Below are positions 1 to 9,081 of a stretch of DNA of 64,000 nt, one piece after another (the first letter of the stretch is position 1; each line of letters begins with the position of its first letter). The notes under the pieces are model-generated. The model was given only the letters and a program-made list of their open reading frames with translations, was not told the origin of the DNA and made no database searches. Origin of the DNA: CAYQLY01 sp964418605 (GTDB lineage: Bacteria > Bacteroidota > Bacteroidia > Cytophagales > Cyclobacteriaceae); assembly GCA_964418605.1 (NCBI GenBank), contig CAYQLY010000011.1:1-64000 (forward strand), written 5' to 3'. The position numbers and the translations under genes were made by a program.

Positions 1-743
1 CCTTTTTAAAAACATTAGAAGAACCTCCACGATACGCGATTTTTATTTTGGCAACTACAGAAAAGCATAAAATCATTCCAACTATTCTTTCCCGTTGTCA
101 AATTTTTGATTTCAACCGCATCCATGTCCAAGATATTGCTAAGCACTTGGAATACATCGCCAAACAAGAAGGTGTTGACTATGAACGCGAGGCATTGCAT
201 TTAATTGCTCAAAAAGCGGATGGTGCTTTACGCGATGCACTTTCACTTTTTGACATGATGGTTACATTTTCATTTGGTAAAAAATTAACCTATGCTTTAA
301 CGATTGAAAATTTACACATCCTGGATTATGATTACTATTTTAAGATAACAGAATATCTTATGAAGGAACGCATGGCAGATGCGCTACTCCTTTACGATGA
401 GATCCTAAACAAAGGATTTGATGGCCATCATTTTATAACAGGATTAGCTGATCATTTACGAAATCTGCTTGTATGCAAAGACAGCGCCACCATTACACTT
501 CTCAATGTGGGTGATGAAACCAAAAAAAAATATTTAAACCAAGCCACGACTGTTTCTCCTAGTTTTATTATTTCCGCATTAGCTATTCTTAATCAATGTG
601 ACCTAAACTATAAAACGAGTAAAAATCAGCGCTTATTAGTTGAACTTACACTAATCAAGCTAGCCTACATCGAACGAGCTTTTCAAACAGAAGATATATT
701 CGTTACAGACTCCGTTGCAGAGTCAAAAAAAAAAGTAGTATAA
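1..743 (+). CDS. dnaX: DNA polymerase III gamma/tau subunit, gamma form (5' partial)
   Basis: This is the 3' part of the clamp-loader ATPase, which loads the sliding clamp and, as tau, holds the polymerase cores together. The reading frame is open from base 3 and enters the window in the sensor region: FLKTLEEPPRYAIFILATT is followed by SRCQIFDF, which contains the conserved SRC (sensor 1) motif, and then by the lid and collar domains. Walker A and B lie upstream of the window. In this frame the protein stops at 741-743, only two Val codons after a run of ten A (725-734). The tau C-terminal extension continues in the -1 frame and is listed separately. The identification is certain. Whether the stop is a true gamma terminus rests on the slip site. 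Confidence 0.93.
   Translation, partial: FLKTLEEPPRYAIFILATTEKHKIIPTILSRCQIFDFNRIHVQDIAKHLEYIAKQEGVDYEREALHLIAQKADGALRDALSLFDMMVTFSFGKKLTYALTIENLHILDYDYYFKITEYLMKERMADALLLYDEILNKGFDGHHFITGLADHLRNLLVCKDSATITLLNVGDETKKKYLNQATTVSPSFIISALAILNQCDLNYKTSKNQRLLVELTLIKLAYIERAFQTEDIFVTDSVAESKKKVV
725..734 (+). other. A10 slippage site in dnaX
   Basis: Ten consecutive A sit in the frame TCA AAA AAA AAA GTA GTA TAA. Adding one A to the transcript, or a -1 ribosomal slip, moves translation into the open downstream frame. Without a slip the protein ends two codons later. Known dnaX genes make gamma and tau by ribosomal frameshifting (E. coli, A AAA AAG) or by RNA polymerase slippage on an A tract (Thermus). 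I see no strong stem-loop just downstream, which favours transcriptional slippage. Confidence 0.7.
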
Positions 744-1303
744 CAGCTGAACAACAAACACAAGCATTAATAGAAGAGGTAAAAAACACAAATGAGTCTC
801 CTCAACAGGAGCTTCAACAACAGCCCACTCCTATAATTAAAAAAACATCCAAACTTCCATCGCTACAGGAGTTAAAAGAAAAAATTATTTCAACAGAAAC
901 AACCTCGTCACTAGAAAAGAAGAAAAACACAATACTTAAAACCCCATTTACATTTGATGCATTACAAGAGGTTTGGGTGAGATATCTTTCAGAATTAGAA
1001 GCAAAGGATAATAAAGTTATTCATTTAGTACTCAATCAACCAATTGAATTAAATGAAAACACAATCACTATACATCTTGCCAATCCCATTCAAATTGATC
1101 AATTAGCTTCTATCAAACAAGATCTATTAGACTATGTTAGATTTCATTTAAAAAACGATCTGATCGATTTAGTTGGGGTAGTTAATCTTATTGATCATAA
1201 ACGCAAACTCTATACGGCAGAGGAAAAACTAAATTACCTACTCGACAAAAATCCTTCTTTTCGAGAATTGAAAGATCGATTAGGTCTCGAACTAGATTAT
1301 TGA
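725..1303 (+). CDS. dnaX: DnaX tau-specific C-terminal extension, -1 frame
   Basis: From the A10 tract onward the frame one base back is open without a stop until TGA at 1301-1303, about 190 codons. It reads a Gln/Lys/Thr-rich linker (SSITAEQQTQ, then a proline-containing stretch), followed by a compact C-terminal domain starting near KTPFTFDALQEVW and ending LELDY. Linker plus small folded domain is the expected architecture of tau beyond gamma. There is no good start codon or promoter at the junction, so this is translated by slippage from the upstream dnaX frame, not as an independent gene. An internal ATG-like start near 977 would cut the domain. An uncalled base in the homopolymer is the alternative explanation. 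Confidence 0.8.
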   Translation, partial: KKKSSITAEQQTQALIEEVKNTNESPQQELQQQPTPIIKKTSKLPSLQELKEKIISTETTSSLEKKKNTILKTPFTFDALQEVWVRYLSELEAKDNKVIHLVLNQPIELNENTITIHLANPIQIDQLASIKQDLLDYVRFHLKNDLIDLVGVVNLIDHKRKLYTAEEKLNYLLDKNPSFRELKDRLGLELDY

Positions 1304-1306
1304 TTT

Positions 1307-4300
1307 TTACCAATCCACATTATTCCATTTTTCTTTTTCCTTTTGATAAATCATGGTAAATCGTTTAAACTCCGTTGCTGAAGCGATGGTTGACAAATGA
1401 ACCATACCCTCATCTGCATATTTTTCAATACCTATCACAAAACATTGCAAAATATAAGATTCATAAAGTTTAACATCATAAGGATTAAGACGAATAGCAT
1501 CCCATATAAACTGATACGCGCGTTCGGCCTGATGCTGGCCATTATAAAAAAGGCGTGCAGACTCGATCACATCTGAATTTAAAGGTGCTTTTTCTAATGC
1601 TTTAGTAAATAAGGAGTCAACATTTTGTAATTCATGGCGATTGATATAGCACATCGCTTGCCAATGTTCAATAACTTGATTTGAATTCCATAATGTGTTT
1701 TGAATAAAATTTTCTAACTCCTTCCAATCCTGCTTATTAAATAGCCATTGACCATATATGTAGAGAAGTTGTTGCTGAGAAGATGTAGATGGCTCATGTT
1801 TACCTGTAGAAGGATTAAGGGAAAGTGAAAGATGACGAATTAGCTTTTCTGTTATTCTATCATCATGATGTATAACATACTCTTTAAAAAACATATTCCA
1901 AGCCATAGCTTGAGTTTCAGTAGAAGTGATTGAAGCTATTAGTTTTTCTTTTTCATCAACCGACTTATTACTATATCGCACACAAGCTAATTTTCCTATT
2001 AGAGATGTATCTTCTCGAGAATTAAGTATATGCACCATACTGGTAGATAAATTTTTCATAGACAATACCTCATTGGAAATAATTTTCCAACATTCAATAG
2101 CATCAGCGGAACGACCAGCTTCAGTCAATGCGATAGCTTGATATATTAACGAACTACTACGCCTCCCCCCTTCAATAGCTTTTTGAAAATAAGCAACAGC
2201 AGCTTGAGAAGCCTGCTGCTCTAAAAGCCACAATCCCATTAATTCATCATAAAGCGCATACTTTTCAACAGCACTCACTTGCTGCAAAAGGGACAATGCT
2301 TTTCGTTTGTTCTCTATATGGTAATACTGAAGAGCTTCTAGCAATTTTAACTCTTGAAGATAGTCTTGATTATCAGAAGATTGTTTTTCCAGTCGATAAA
2401 GAACAGGAATCCAAATTCCTTTTTTTTCAGCATGGTAAAGATTGTTTAACGATGCATTATGTATATATCCAATCAATGAAGAGCTGATAGGTTTATTTTG
2501 AATAAGCAACGTATCTTCATGGACTGAAGTGCTACGTCGAAGCATATTATAAAAAGCCACCCGATTTGATGCATAGGGTAAATAATTTTTTAAAGAACTA
2601 GCCTGAAGTATAGAGTCTATATTTGGACTAAGTTTAGCAGCATGCTTAGACCAAAAGAAAAGCAAATTTGAATCCATCATGTCTTTAGTAGAACTACAAT
2701 GCCTAGCCTGTTGCAAATAAATGTACGCCGAATCAAGAATATTGGTTTTATTATACAGTGATGCTAAATTGGTATACAACTCTGGGCTTTGTGGAAATTT
2801 TTTTATCCCTTCTTTAAGTGTAAAAAGAGATTCAAAAAAAAGATTATTTTTTGAAAACAAACCAGCCAATTTAATATAAGCTTGAATAGTGGGTTGCTTA
2901 ATCAATGCTCTTTTTAAATAAAAAATAGCAATATCTTCTTTTTGGGAGCGGCAAAATAGATCAGCTAAGCTGTAATTGGATTTATGATTTTGAAACTCGT
3001 ACTGTGCTCCTAGCCTATAATACGATTGAGCTAAAGGGAGATTATTCTCTGTCAAATATGTGTCGCCTATATTATTGTAGTAGCCCGCAATAGATTGATA
3101 AAATGAAAAATAACTTGATTTAAAAAAGAAAGCAAGCACCACCACAACTCCTCCTACACGTGCCACTTGAAAAGAAAAGCGAGAAGGTTTATAAAAATAC
3201 AACGCGACTGTTCGATGTATTGAAAATGATTTAGCAAAATTAGAAAATGTATATAGCGCACACATGATACCCATCCCAATGTGACTATATACAATAACAT
3301 CCTCCAGCGCCTCAATCATTGGATCATTTGCCGTATGCCATAAATAGGCTATTGTGCTTATCGCTACAAGTGCTAAGCTTATATAAAAAAAAGCGCCGGT
3401 TGGATAAAAACCCATACCACCCGATTGTGTTTTTTGTTTAAACCCAACAAATCCGATTATAATAGATATACCCAAAAGCAAAAATGGGTCAATGGAGTAA
3501 AAATTCCAGTTTACCTGATTCGTATTTTTAAGATACACTAAAAATAAATTTCCAAGATAAACTAAAGATACCACCAAAAAATGAACCGATGCATACCGAC
3601 TTCCGCTGGCATTAGTAATTGATGCAAATGAATAAACCACTTCGTGTGCAACAAGAAAAATAAAAATAGCCGTAACAATAAATGGAATAATTAATCCATA
3701 ATTAGCTATATATGAAAATGGATTTTGTTCATGAGAAAAAAATAAAACAACAGCAAGCAATGTAAGAAAAATTCCAAAAAAAGAAATCCATCGGATAAAA
3801 AAAGAAATGCGCTGATTAATATTTTGAAAATAAAATGCTGTCAACAAAACAACACCTGTATATACCAGAAAAAAATAATTATTATACCAACCAAAAACAC
3901 CTAAAATATCCAGCTTTAACAACGCTAAAAAAAGAACAACCAACGTCATTCCAACCAAAAAATAAATACGTTTTAAAAACGTGACAACTGTTGTAAGTAC
4001 AGAGGCTGCCAAAAAAACAATAACAATAAATAGCGTCGGATAGAGCGCGCTGATGTGTATATCTTTAACGGAAAAAATTTTTTCCGTTAAAAAATTTTCA
4101 GCTTTAACCTCGACATTAAAAATAGAAACAGAAAAGACATCAATAACAATAGGAGAAGTTTCAATAGAAGTGATGGTTTCCCACCCTGCTATATTCTGAA
4201 ATCCATTGAAATACCCCATGGCGGCGTATACCATTACGCCAACGATCAAGGCAAGTAAAAAAATGTACAAAAAACAAATAGTTCTAGGCCAATTTTTCCA

Positions 4301-4327
4301 AAAAAATAGGTTTTCACCGGTGTTCAT
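1307..4327 (-). CDS. Large integral membrane protein with C-terminal TPR repeats
   Basis: 1006 residues. The first ~400 residues hold about a dozen hydrophobic segments, the first at ~16-40, separated from the next by a short soluble loop at ~40-95. The remaining ~580 residues are soluble and carry tetratricopeptide-like helical pairs, clearest at ~420-560 (for example NNLPLAQSYYRLGAQY and SPELYTNLASLYNKTN). No catalytic motif was recognised. The many-helix membrane part plus TPR layout resembles O-antigen-ligase-like or glycosyltransferase-39-like TPR proteins, but the diagnostic residues of those families were not found, so no function is given. It converges on dnaX with only three bases between the stops and diverges from pheT. 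A 28-bp perfect palindrome lies in its coding region at 4064-4091. Confidence 0.85.
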   Translation of the reverse strand: MNTGENLFFWKNWPRTICFLYIFLLALIVGVMVYAAMGYFNGFQNIAGWETITSIETSPIVIDVFSVSIFNVEVKAENFLTEKIFSVKDIHISALYPTLFIVIVFLAASVLTTVVTFLKRIYFLVGMTLVVLFLALLKLDILGVFGWYNNYFFLVYTGVVLLTAFYFQNINQRISFFIRWISFFGIFLTLLAVVLFFSHEQNPFSYIANYGLIIPFIVTAIFIFLVAHEVVYSFASITNASGSRYASVHFLVVSLVYLGNLFLVYLKNTNQVNWNFYSIDPFLLLGISIIIGFVGFKQKTQSGGMGFYPTGAFFYISLALVAISTIAYLWHTANDPMIEALEDVIVYSHIGMGIMCALYTFSNFAKSFSIHRTVALYFYKPSRFSFQVARVGGVVVVLAFFFKSSYFSFYQSIAGYYNNIGDTYLTENNLPLAQSYYRLGAQYEFQNHKSNYSLADLFCRSQKEDIAIFYLKRALIKQPTIQAYIKLAGLFSKNNLFFESLFTLKEGIKKFPQSPELYTNLASLYNKTNILDSAYIYLQQARHCSSTKDMMDSNLLFFWSKHAAKLSPNIDSILQASSLKNYLPYASNRVAFYNMLRRSTSVHEDTLLIQNKPISSSLIGYIHNASLNNLYHAEKKGIWIPVLYRLEKQSSDNQDYLQELKLLEALQYYHIENKRKALSLLQQVSAVEKYALYDELMGLWLLEQQASQAAVAYFQKAIEGGRRSSSLIYQAIALTEAGRSADAIECWKIISNEVLSMKNLSTSMVHILNSREDTSLIGKLACVRYSNKSVDEKEKLIASITSTETQAMAWNMFFKEYVIHHDDRITEKLIRHLSLSLNPSTGKHEPSTSSQQQLLYIYGQWLFNKQDWKELENFIQNTLWNSNQVIEHWQAMCYINRHELQNVDSLFTKALEKAPLNSDVIESARLFYNGQHQAERAYQFIWDAIRLNPYDVKLYESYILQCFVIGIEKYADEGMVHLSTIASATEFKRFTMIYQKEKEKWNNVDW
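4064..4091. repeat. 28-bp perfect palindrome inside coding sequence
   Basis: The half-site TTTAACGGAAAAAA is followed directly by its exact reverse complement with no spacer. It lies about 240 bases inside the 5' part of the minus-strand membrane-TPR gene, where it encodes part of the loop after the first membrane helix. A perfect two-fold dyad this long is not required by the protein sequence. Confidence 0.9.
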
Positions 4328-4386
4328 GTGTATATTTACAAATTAAATTTATTTTTTTCAAAGAGCAATTATACGCATCTTCAAGC

Positions 4387-6813
4387 ATGAAATTACTATT
4401 AAGCTGGCTAAAAGATCACATCGAGTGTAGTGAATCTGTTTCAGAAATCGCTTCTATATTAACCCAAACAGGATTAGAAGTAGAGAATATAGAAAAACAA
4501 GAAATAGTAAAAGGAGGACTAAAAGGAGTAGTTATAGGCGAGGTCAAAACCTGCGAACCACATCCTAATGCAGATCGACTCAAACTAACCACCGTTGACA
4601 TAGGAAATGCCACTTTACTTCCTATTGTATGTGGTGCATCCAATATTGCAAAAGGCCAAAAAGTACTTGTGGCTACTGTTGGAACTACATTATATCCTAT
4701 TTCAAAAGAACCTATTTCTATTGCAAAAACAAAAATTCGTGGAGAAGTTTCTGAAGGAATGATATGTGCTGAAGATGAACTTGGCATAGGCACATCACAT
4801 GAAGGCATTATGGTGCTTTCTACTTCTCTTCCTAATGGTACATCTGCAGCTGACTATTTCAACTGGAAAGAAGACTATATACTTGAAATTGGATTAACAC
4901 CTAATCGAGCTGATGCTGCCTCTCATCGAGGAACTGCCCGTGACCTAAAAGCTTACTTTCAAAAAGAACTTAAGCCATTCGACTACTCTTCACTAGATAT
5001 TATAAAGCCCATAAAAAGCAATTTAAGTATACACATTGCTATCGAAAATAAAGAAGCCTGCAAACGCTATACAGGAGTTTTATTAACCAATATAACTGTA
5101 AAGGCTTCTCCAACATGGTTAAAACAACGTTTAGAATCAATTGGGGTAAAATCAATTAACAACATCGTAGACATCACCAATTATATATTACATGATATCG
5201 GCCAACCTCTTCATGCATTTGATGCTGATAAAATAGCAGGTGGAAAAATTACAGTTAAAGCACTTCCTGCTAATACACTTTTTACAACACTCGATGGCGT
5301 TGAACGAAAGTTGAATGCATTCGACTGTATGATTTGTGATGAAGAAAAACCACTTTGTATGGCTGGTATTTTAGGAGGCCTATCGTCAGGTGTGAGCAAT
5401 CAAACTAAAAACATATTTATAGAAAGTGCTTACTTCTCACCGGCATCTATTCGAAAAACAGCCCAAGCACATGGATTAAAAACAGATGCGTCTTTTCGAT
5501 ACGAACGCGGAACAGACCCTCGTATTACATCGGATGCTCTAAAAAAAGCAATTCTATTAATTAAAGAACTTGCAGGAGGCGACATAGCTTCTGAGATGAT
5601 CGACATCTATCCAAATCCGATTCAAGACACAGAAATTCCTATAACCTATAATTACATTTGGAATTTAATCGGCCATCCCATAGAAAAAAAACAAATCCAT
5701 GAAATTCTACAACACCTGGATATTAAAATACTATCTCACAATGAAAATGAATTCATTGCATCTGTCCCACCTTATCGTGTAGACATATCCACACGCGCAG
5801 ATATAACAGAAGAAATTTTACGAATTTATGGGGTTAATCAAATTCCTTTTTATGATAAACTCTCTGCGGCTTTTCTAGCTGAGTTCCCTATCACCGATAA
5901 AAACAAGTTAAAAAACAATATAGCTAACTTGCTGACTTCAAGGGGTTTTTATCAAATTGTAACTAATTCATTGACTAAAACACGCCAAAATGATTCATGG
6001 ATAAGCGAAGATAAATCACTTAATCCAGTAGTCATCTCGAATCCACTAAGTGCAGAGCTGGCTATACTTCGAACCACTATGCTTTTTTCAGGATTAGAAG
6101 TTATTCAATACAACATTCACCGCAAACAAAAAAAATTATCTCTTTTTGAATTTGGCAAAGTGTATGCAAAACAAAACCAAAATTATCTAGAAACAGAAAA
6201 GCTTGCTTTATTTTCAACAGGACAAAAAACAGAAGAAACATGGCTTGAGGAAAATCGAGAGGTAACATTTTTTGATATAAAGAGCACACTATCTGTTGTT
6301 TTTGAAAAAATAGGTTTAAAACCCGATAATTGGAAGCCTATCACCAACTCTATTTTTACTTATGGAGTCGAAATCTGGAAAAACAAAAAAAATATAGGCA
6401 CTGCAGGCCATCTATCCAAACACATTCTAAAAGAAGCAGATATTAAACAACCCGTCTTCTTTGCGGAATTAAATTGGGAGCTATTAGTTGAGGCTCACAC
6501 ACCTCTCAAGAAAATTAATGAGATCAGCAAATATCCAGAAGTTCGAAGAGATCTTTCATTGGTTATGGATGAACATATCCCATTTGAAGAAGTGCACCGA
6601 GTCGCCTTCCAAACAGAGAGAAAAAAATTAAAAACAATCAATGTTTTTAACACTTATCAAGGCGACCATCTGGAAAAAGGGAAGAAATCCTACGCTGTTA
6701 GCTTTATTTTGCAAGATTTCGAAAAAACACTCACCGATAATGAAATCGACCAACTCATGAATAACCTCATTGGGGCTTTTGAAAAAGAACTGTATATTAT
6801 TATTCGAAAATAA
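4387..6813 (+). CDS. pheT: Phenylalanine--tRNA ligase beta subunit
   Basis: 808 residues, the usual length for the bacterial beta chain, which binds tRNA-Phe and edits mischarged Tyr-tRNA as part of the alpha2beta2 cytoplasmic enzyme. Domains in order: tRNA-binding OB fold at ~40-150 (EPHPNADRLKLTTVDIG), B3/4 editing domain at ~215-390, B5 at ~405-475 (PPYRVDISTRADITEEILR), a catalytic-like core to ~700, and a C-terminal anticodon-binding FDX-ACB domain at ~715-808 (YPEVRRDLSLVMDEHIPFEEV). The ATG at 4387 gives the expected N-terminus, MKLLLSWLKDHIE. The stop overlaps the next start (TAATG), so it is translationally coupled to the coiled-coil gene and zapA. pheS is not in the window. Confidence 0.97.
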   Translation: MKLLLSWLKDHIECSESVSEIASILTQTGLEVENIEKQEIVKGGLKGVVIGEVKTCEPHPNADRLKLTTVDIGNATLLPIVCGASNIAKGQKVLVATVGTTLYPISKEPISIAKTKIRGEVSEGMICAEDELGIGTSHEGIMVLSTSLPNGTSAADYFNWKEDYILEIGLTPNRADAASHRGTARDLKAYFQKELKPFDYSSLDIIKPIKSNLSIHIAIENKEACKRYTGVLLTNITVKASPTWLKQRLESIGVKSINNIVDITNYILHDIGQPLHAFDADKIAGGKITVKALPANTLFTTLDGVERKLNAFDCMICDEEKPLCMAGILGGLSSGVSNQTKNIFIESAYFSPASIRKTAQAHGLKTDASFRYERGTDPRITSDALKKAILLIKELAGGDIASEMIDIYPNPIQDTEIPITYNYIWNLIGHPIEKKQIHEILQHLDIKILSHNENEFIASVPPYRVDISTRADITEEILRIYGVNQIPFYDKLSAAFLAEFPITDKNKLKNNIANLLTSRGFYQIVTNSLTKTRQNDSWISEDKSLNPVVISNPLSAELAILRTTMLFSGLEVIQYNIHRKQKKLSLFEFGKVYAKQNQNYLETEKLALFSTGQKTEETWLEENREVTFFDIKSTLSVVFEKIGLKPDNWKPITNSIFTYGVEIWKNKKNIGTAGHLSKHILKEADIKQPVFFAELNWELLVEAHTPLKKINEISKYPEVRRDLSLVMDEHIPFEEVHRVAFQTERKKLKTINVFNTYQGDHLEKGKKSYAVSFILQDFEKTLTDNEIDQLMNNLIGAFEKELYIIIRK

Positions 6814-7106
6814 TGACTGATTCCATGATCAAAAAATTGGATGAACTCGAAGAAAAAATAAAAAATCTGATTTCAGTCAATCAATCCATTTATGAGAGAT
6901 TAAAGGAAAAAAATGAAGAAAATAAGAAATTAAAAACACAATTAGAGACTAAAAATAATCAATTAAACATCTTCCAAAATAAGATAAAAATGAGTAACAT
7001 TGCAGAACGTTTAGCAGCTCAGGGAGATGTTTCTGAGTGGAAGAAAGTGTTAGAGGAGATGATTAAAGAAGTTGAACGTTGCATTGCTTATTTAAACGAG
7101 GCATGA
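6813..7106 (+). CDS. Small coiled-coil protein upstream of zapA
   Basis: 97 residues, almost entirely a predicted coiled coil: LDELEEKIKNLISVN followed by ERLKEKNEENKKLKTQLE. A short conserved tail contains NIAERLAAQGDVSEWKKVLEEMIKEVERCIAYL. The start ATG shares its A with the pheT stop codon, and zapA follows after 11 bases, so the three form one unit. Position, size and coiled coil suggest a ZapB-like or other divisome accessory protein, but this is inference from context. The sequence itself shows only a soluble, highly charged coiled coil. Confidence 0.85.
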   Translation: MTDSMIKKLDELEEKIKNLISVNQSIYERLKEKNEENKKLKTQLETKNNQLNIFQNKIKMSNIAERLAAQGDVSEWKKVLEEMIKEVERCIAYLNEA

Positions 7107-7117
7107 ATTTGTAAGAA

Positions 7118-7426
7118 ATGAATGAGCTTTCCATTAAAATAAAAATAGGAGATCGGGAATACCCGATGAAAGTGGATGCGAATCAGGAGGAGATTTTAAG
7201 AAAAGCAGGTAAACTGATAAACGAGCGAATAAAATCTTACAAAGATCAATTGGGGATAGATGATAAACAAGACCTGCTAGCTATGGTTGCATTTGATAGC
7301 ATTGTTGAGCAAATCAATTTTAAATTAACCCAAACGCATTGGACTGAAGAAGTTAATAAAAAGGTAAAACACCTTGATCAACTTCTAGCCAATCACCTTA
7401 TATTAAGCAATTCTTCAGCTTCTTAA
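7118..7426 (+). CDS. zapA: Cell division protein ZapA
   Basis: 102 residues matching the short ZapA family: MNELSIKIKIGDREYPMKV, then REAGKLIN-type helix (EILRKAGKLINERIKSYKDQ), and a C-terminal coiled coil. ZapA bundles FtsZ filaments at the cytoplasmic face of the division ring. The segment DKQDLLAMVAFDSIVEQINF matches the conserved core that folds the dimer head. It follows the small coiled-coil gene by 11 bases and precedes rny by 81 bases. The order pheT - coiled coil - zapA - rny is familiar in Bacteroidota. No 6S-RNA-like structure was seen in the short downstream gap. Confidence 0.92.
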   Translation: MNELSIKIKIGDREYPMKVDANQEEILRKAGKLINERIKSYKDQLGIDDKQDLLAMVAFDSIVEQINFKLTQTHWTEEVNKKVKHLDQLLANHLILSNSSAS

Positions 7427-7507
7427 ATAATAGTCACACGTATCTTTTTTCATTTCACAGCGCATTATCTAGGCTGCTAAATAGATACATAAAAAAGAAA
7501 TTATATC

Positions 7508-9073
7508 ATGGAACAATTAATTTATTTGTTAATAGCCAGCATAGCCGCTTTGGTAGTTGGCATTTTCATAGGAAGAGCACTTGTAAAAAACAGTTTACAA
7601 AAACAAGGTAAAGAACTGGAAGAAAAAGCAAAGCTCATTTTAAAAGAAGCTGAACTCTCAGCTGAAAATACAAAGAAAAATAAAATGCTTGAAGCCAAGG
7701 AACACTACCTTAAATTAAAAACAGAATTTGAGGAAGAGGTCAATAAGAAAAAAAACCTCATCATATCCAATGAAAATAAACTTAAACAACGTGAGCAAGC
7801 ATTTGCCAAATCACTCGAAAACACAAAGAAAAGAGAAGCAGAATTGGATGCGATTCGAGATAATTTAAACAATCAATTAGAGATTCTCAATAAACGAAAA
7901 GAAGAGGTTGACAAAATACGTCAATCGCAAGTTGTTCAACTTGAAAAAATAGCCAACCTCACTGCTGATGAAGCTAAAGAACAATTAGTAGAAGTCCTAA
8001 AACAAGAAGCAAACACGAAAGCCTCTACCTATGTGAAAGAGGTACTTGAAGAGGCTAAACTTACCGCTACAAAACAGGCTAAAAAAGTCGTTATTGAAAC
8101 GATTCAACGAACAGCCACAGAACATGCGATTGAAAACTGTGTTTCAATATTTAATATTGAAGGCGATGATGTAAAAGGAAAAATTATTGGACGCGAAGGA
8201 CGGAATATACGAGCACTTGAAGCGGCAACAGGTGTTGAAATTATTGTTGATGATACGCCAGACGCCATCGTGATTTCCGGATTTGATCCTGTACGAAGAG
8301 AGATTGCGCGCTTATCCTTGCATCGTCTGGTACAAGATGGGCGTATACATCCGGCACGAATAGAGGAGATTGTTGCAAAAACACAAAAACATATTGAAGA
8401 AGAAATTATAGAAATAGGTGAAAAAACCGCACTCGATTTAGGTATTCATGGCCTGCATCCTGAGTTGATTAGATTAGTAGGACGTATGCGCTTCCGGTCA
8501 TCTTATGGCCAAAATCTACTTCAACATTCACGTGAAGTGGCTAAGCTTTGTGCTACTATGGCGTCTGAATTAGGATTAAATTCAAAACTAGCTAAACGAG
8601 CAGGGCTTTTACATGATATTGGCAAAGTATGGCCTGAAGAACCGGAACTTCCTCATGCCTTACTTGGAATGGAGCTAGCCTCCAAGTATAAAGAAAATGC
8701 CGAAGTGTGTAATGCCATAGGTGCACATCATGATGAGATTGAAATGACATCGCTTATTTCACCCATCATACAAGTGTGTGATGCCATCTCAGGATCTAGA
8801 CCAGGTGCACGTCGAGAAGTATTAGATTCTTATCTCAAACGACTAAAAGATTTAGAAAATCTAGCTACCTCCTTTGAAGGTGTCACCAAATGCTATGCTA
8901 TCCAAGCAGGGCGAGAGCTGCGCGTAGTTGTAGACGCAGAACGCGTAACTGATGAAAAAGCAGGATCACTTTCATTTGATATTTCTCAAAAAATTGAAAA
9001 AGAAATGCAATATCCCGGGCAGATTAAAATAACAGTTATTCGTGAAATGCGCGCCGTAAGCTATGCCAAATAA
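7508..9073 (+). CDS. rny: Ribonuclease Y
   Basis: 521 residues, the family's normal length. RNase Y is a membrane-anchored endoribonuclease that starts mRNA decay. An N-terminal transmembrane helix (~3-24, YLLIASIAALVVGIFIG) is followed by a long charged coiled coil (~30-200), a KH RNA-binding domain with the GREG-type loop (KIIGREGRNIRALEAATG, ~225-245) and an HD phosphohydrolase domain with the metal-binding LLHDIGK motif near residue 375. The C-terminal domain ends QIKITVIREMRAVSYAK, as in orthologues. purN starts eight bases after the stop, so the two genes are probably cotranscribed. Confidence 0.97.
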   Translation: MEQLIYLLIASIAALVVGIFIGRALVKNSLQKQGKELEEKAKLILKEAELSAENTKKNKMLEAKEHYLKLKTEFEEEVNKKKNLIISNENKLKQREQAFAKSLENTKKREAELDAIRDNLNNQLEILNKRKEEVDKIRQSQVVQLEKIANLTADEAKEQLVEVLKQEANTKASTYVKEVLEEAKLTATKQAKKVVIETIQRTATEHAIENCVSIFNIEGDDVKGKIIGREGRNIRALEAATGVEIIVDDTPDAIVISGFDPVRREIARLSLHRLVQDGRIHPARIEEIVAKTQKHIEEEIIEIGEKTALDLGIHGLHPELIRLVGRMRFRSSYGQNLLQHSREVAKLCATMASELGLNSKLAKRAGLLHDIGKVWPEEPELPHALLGMELASKYKENAEVCNAIGAHHDEIEMTSLISPIIQVCDAISGSRPGARREVLDSYLKRLKDLENLATSFEGVTKCYAIQAGRELRVVVDAERVTDEKAGSLSFDISQKIEKEMQYPGQIKITVIREMRAVSYAK

Positions 9074-9081
9074 GCTTTATA

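Noticed and set aside
522..530. A9 run in dnaX as a second slip site
   Set aside because: A -1 shift here meets TAG after about ten codons and would yield only a short truncated protein; no domain lies in that frame.
4416..4808. 130-codon frame antisense to pheT
   Set aside because: It lies wholly inside pheT, shows no family pattern, and its composition follows the opposite-strand codons.
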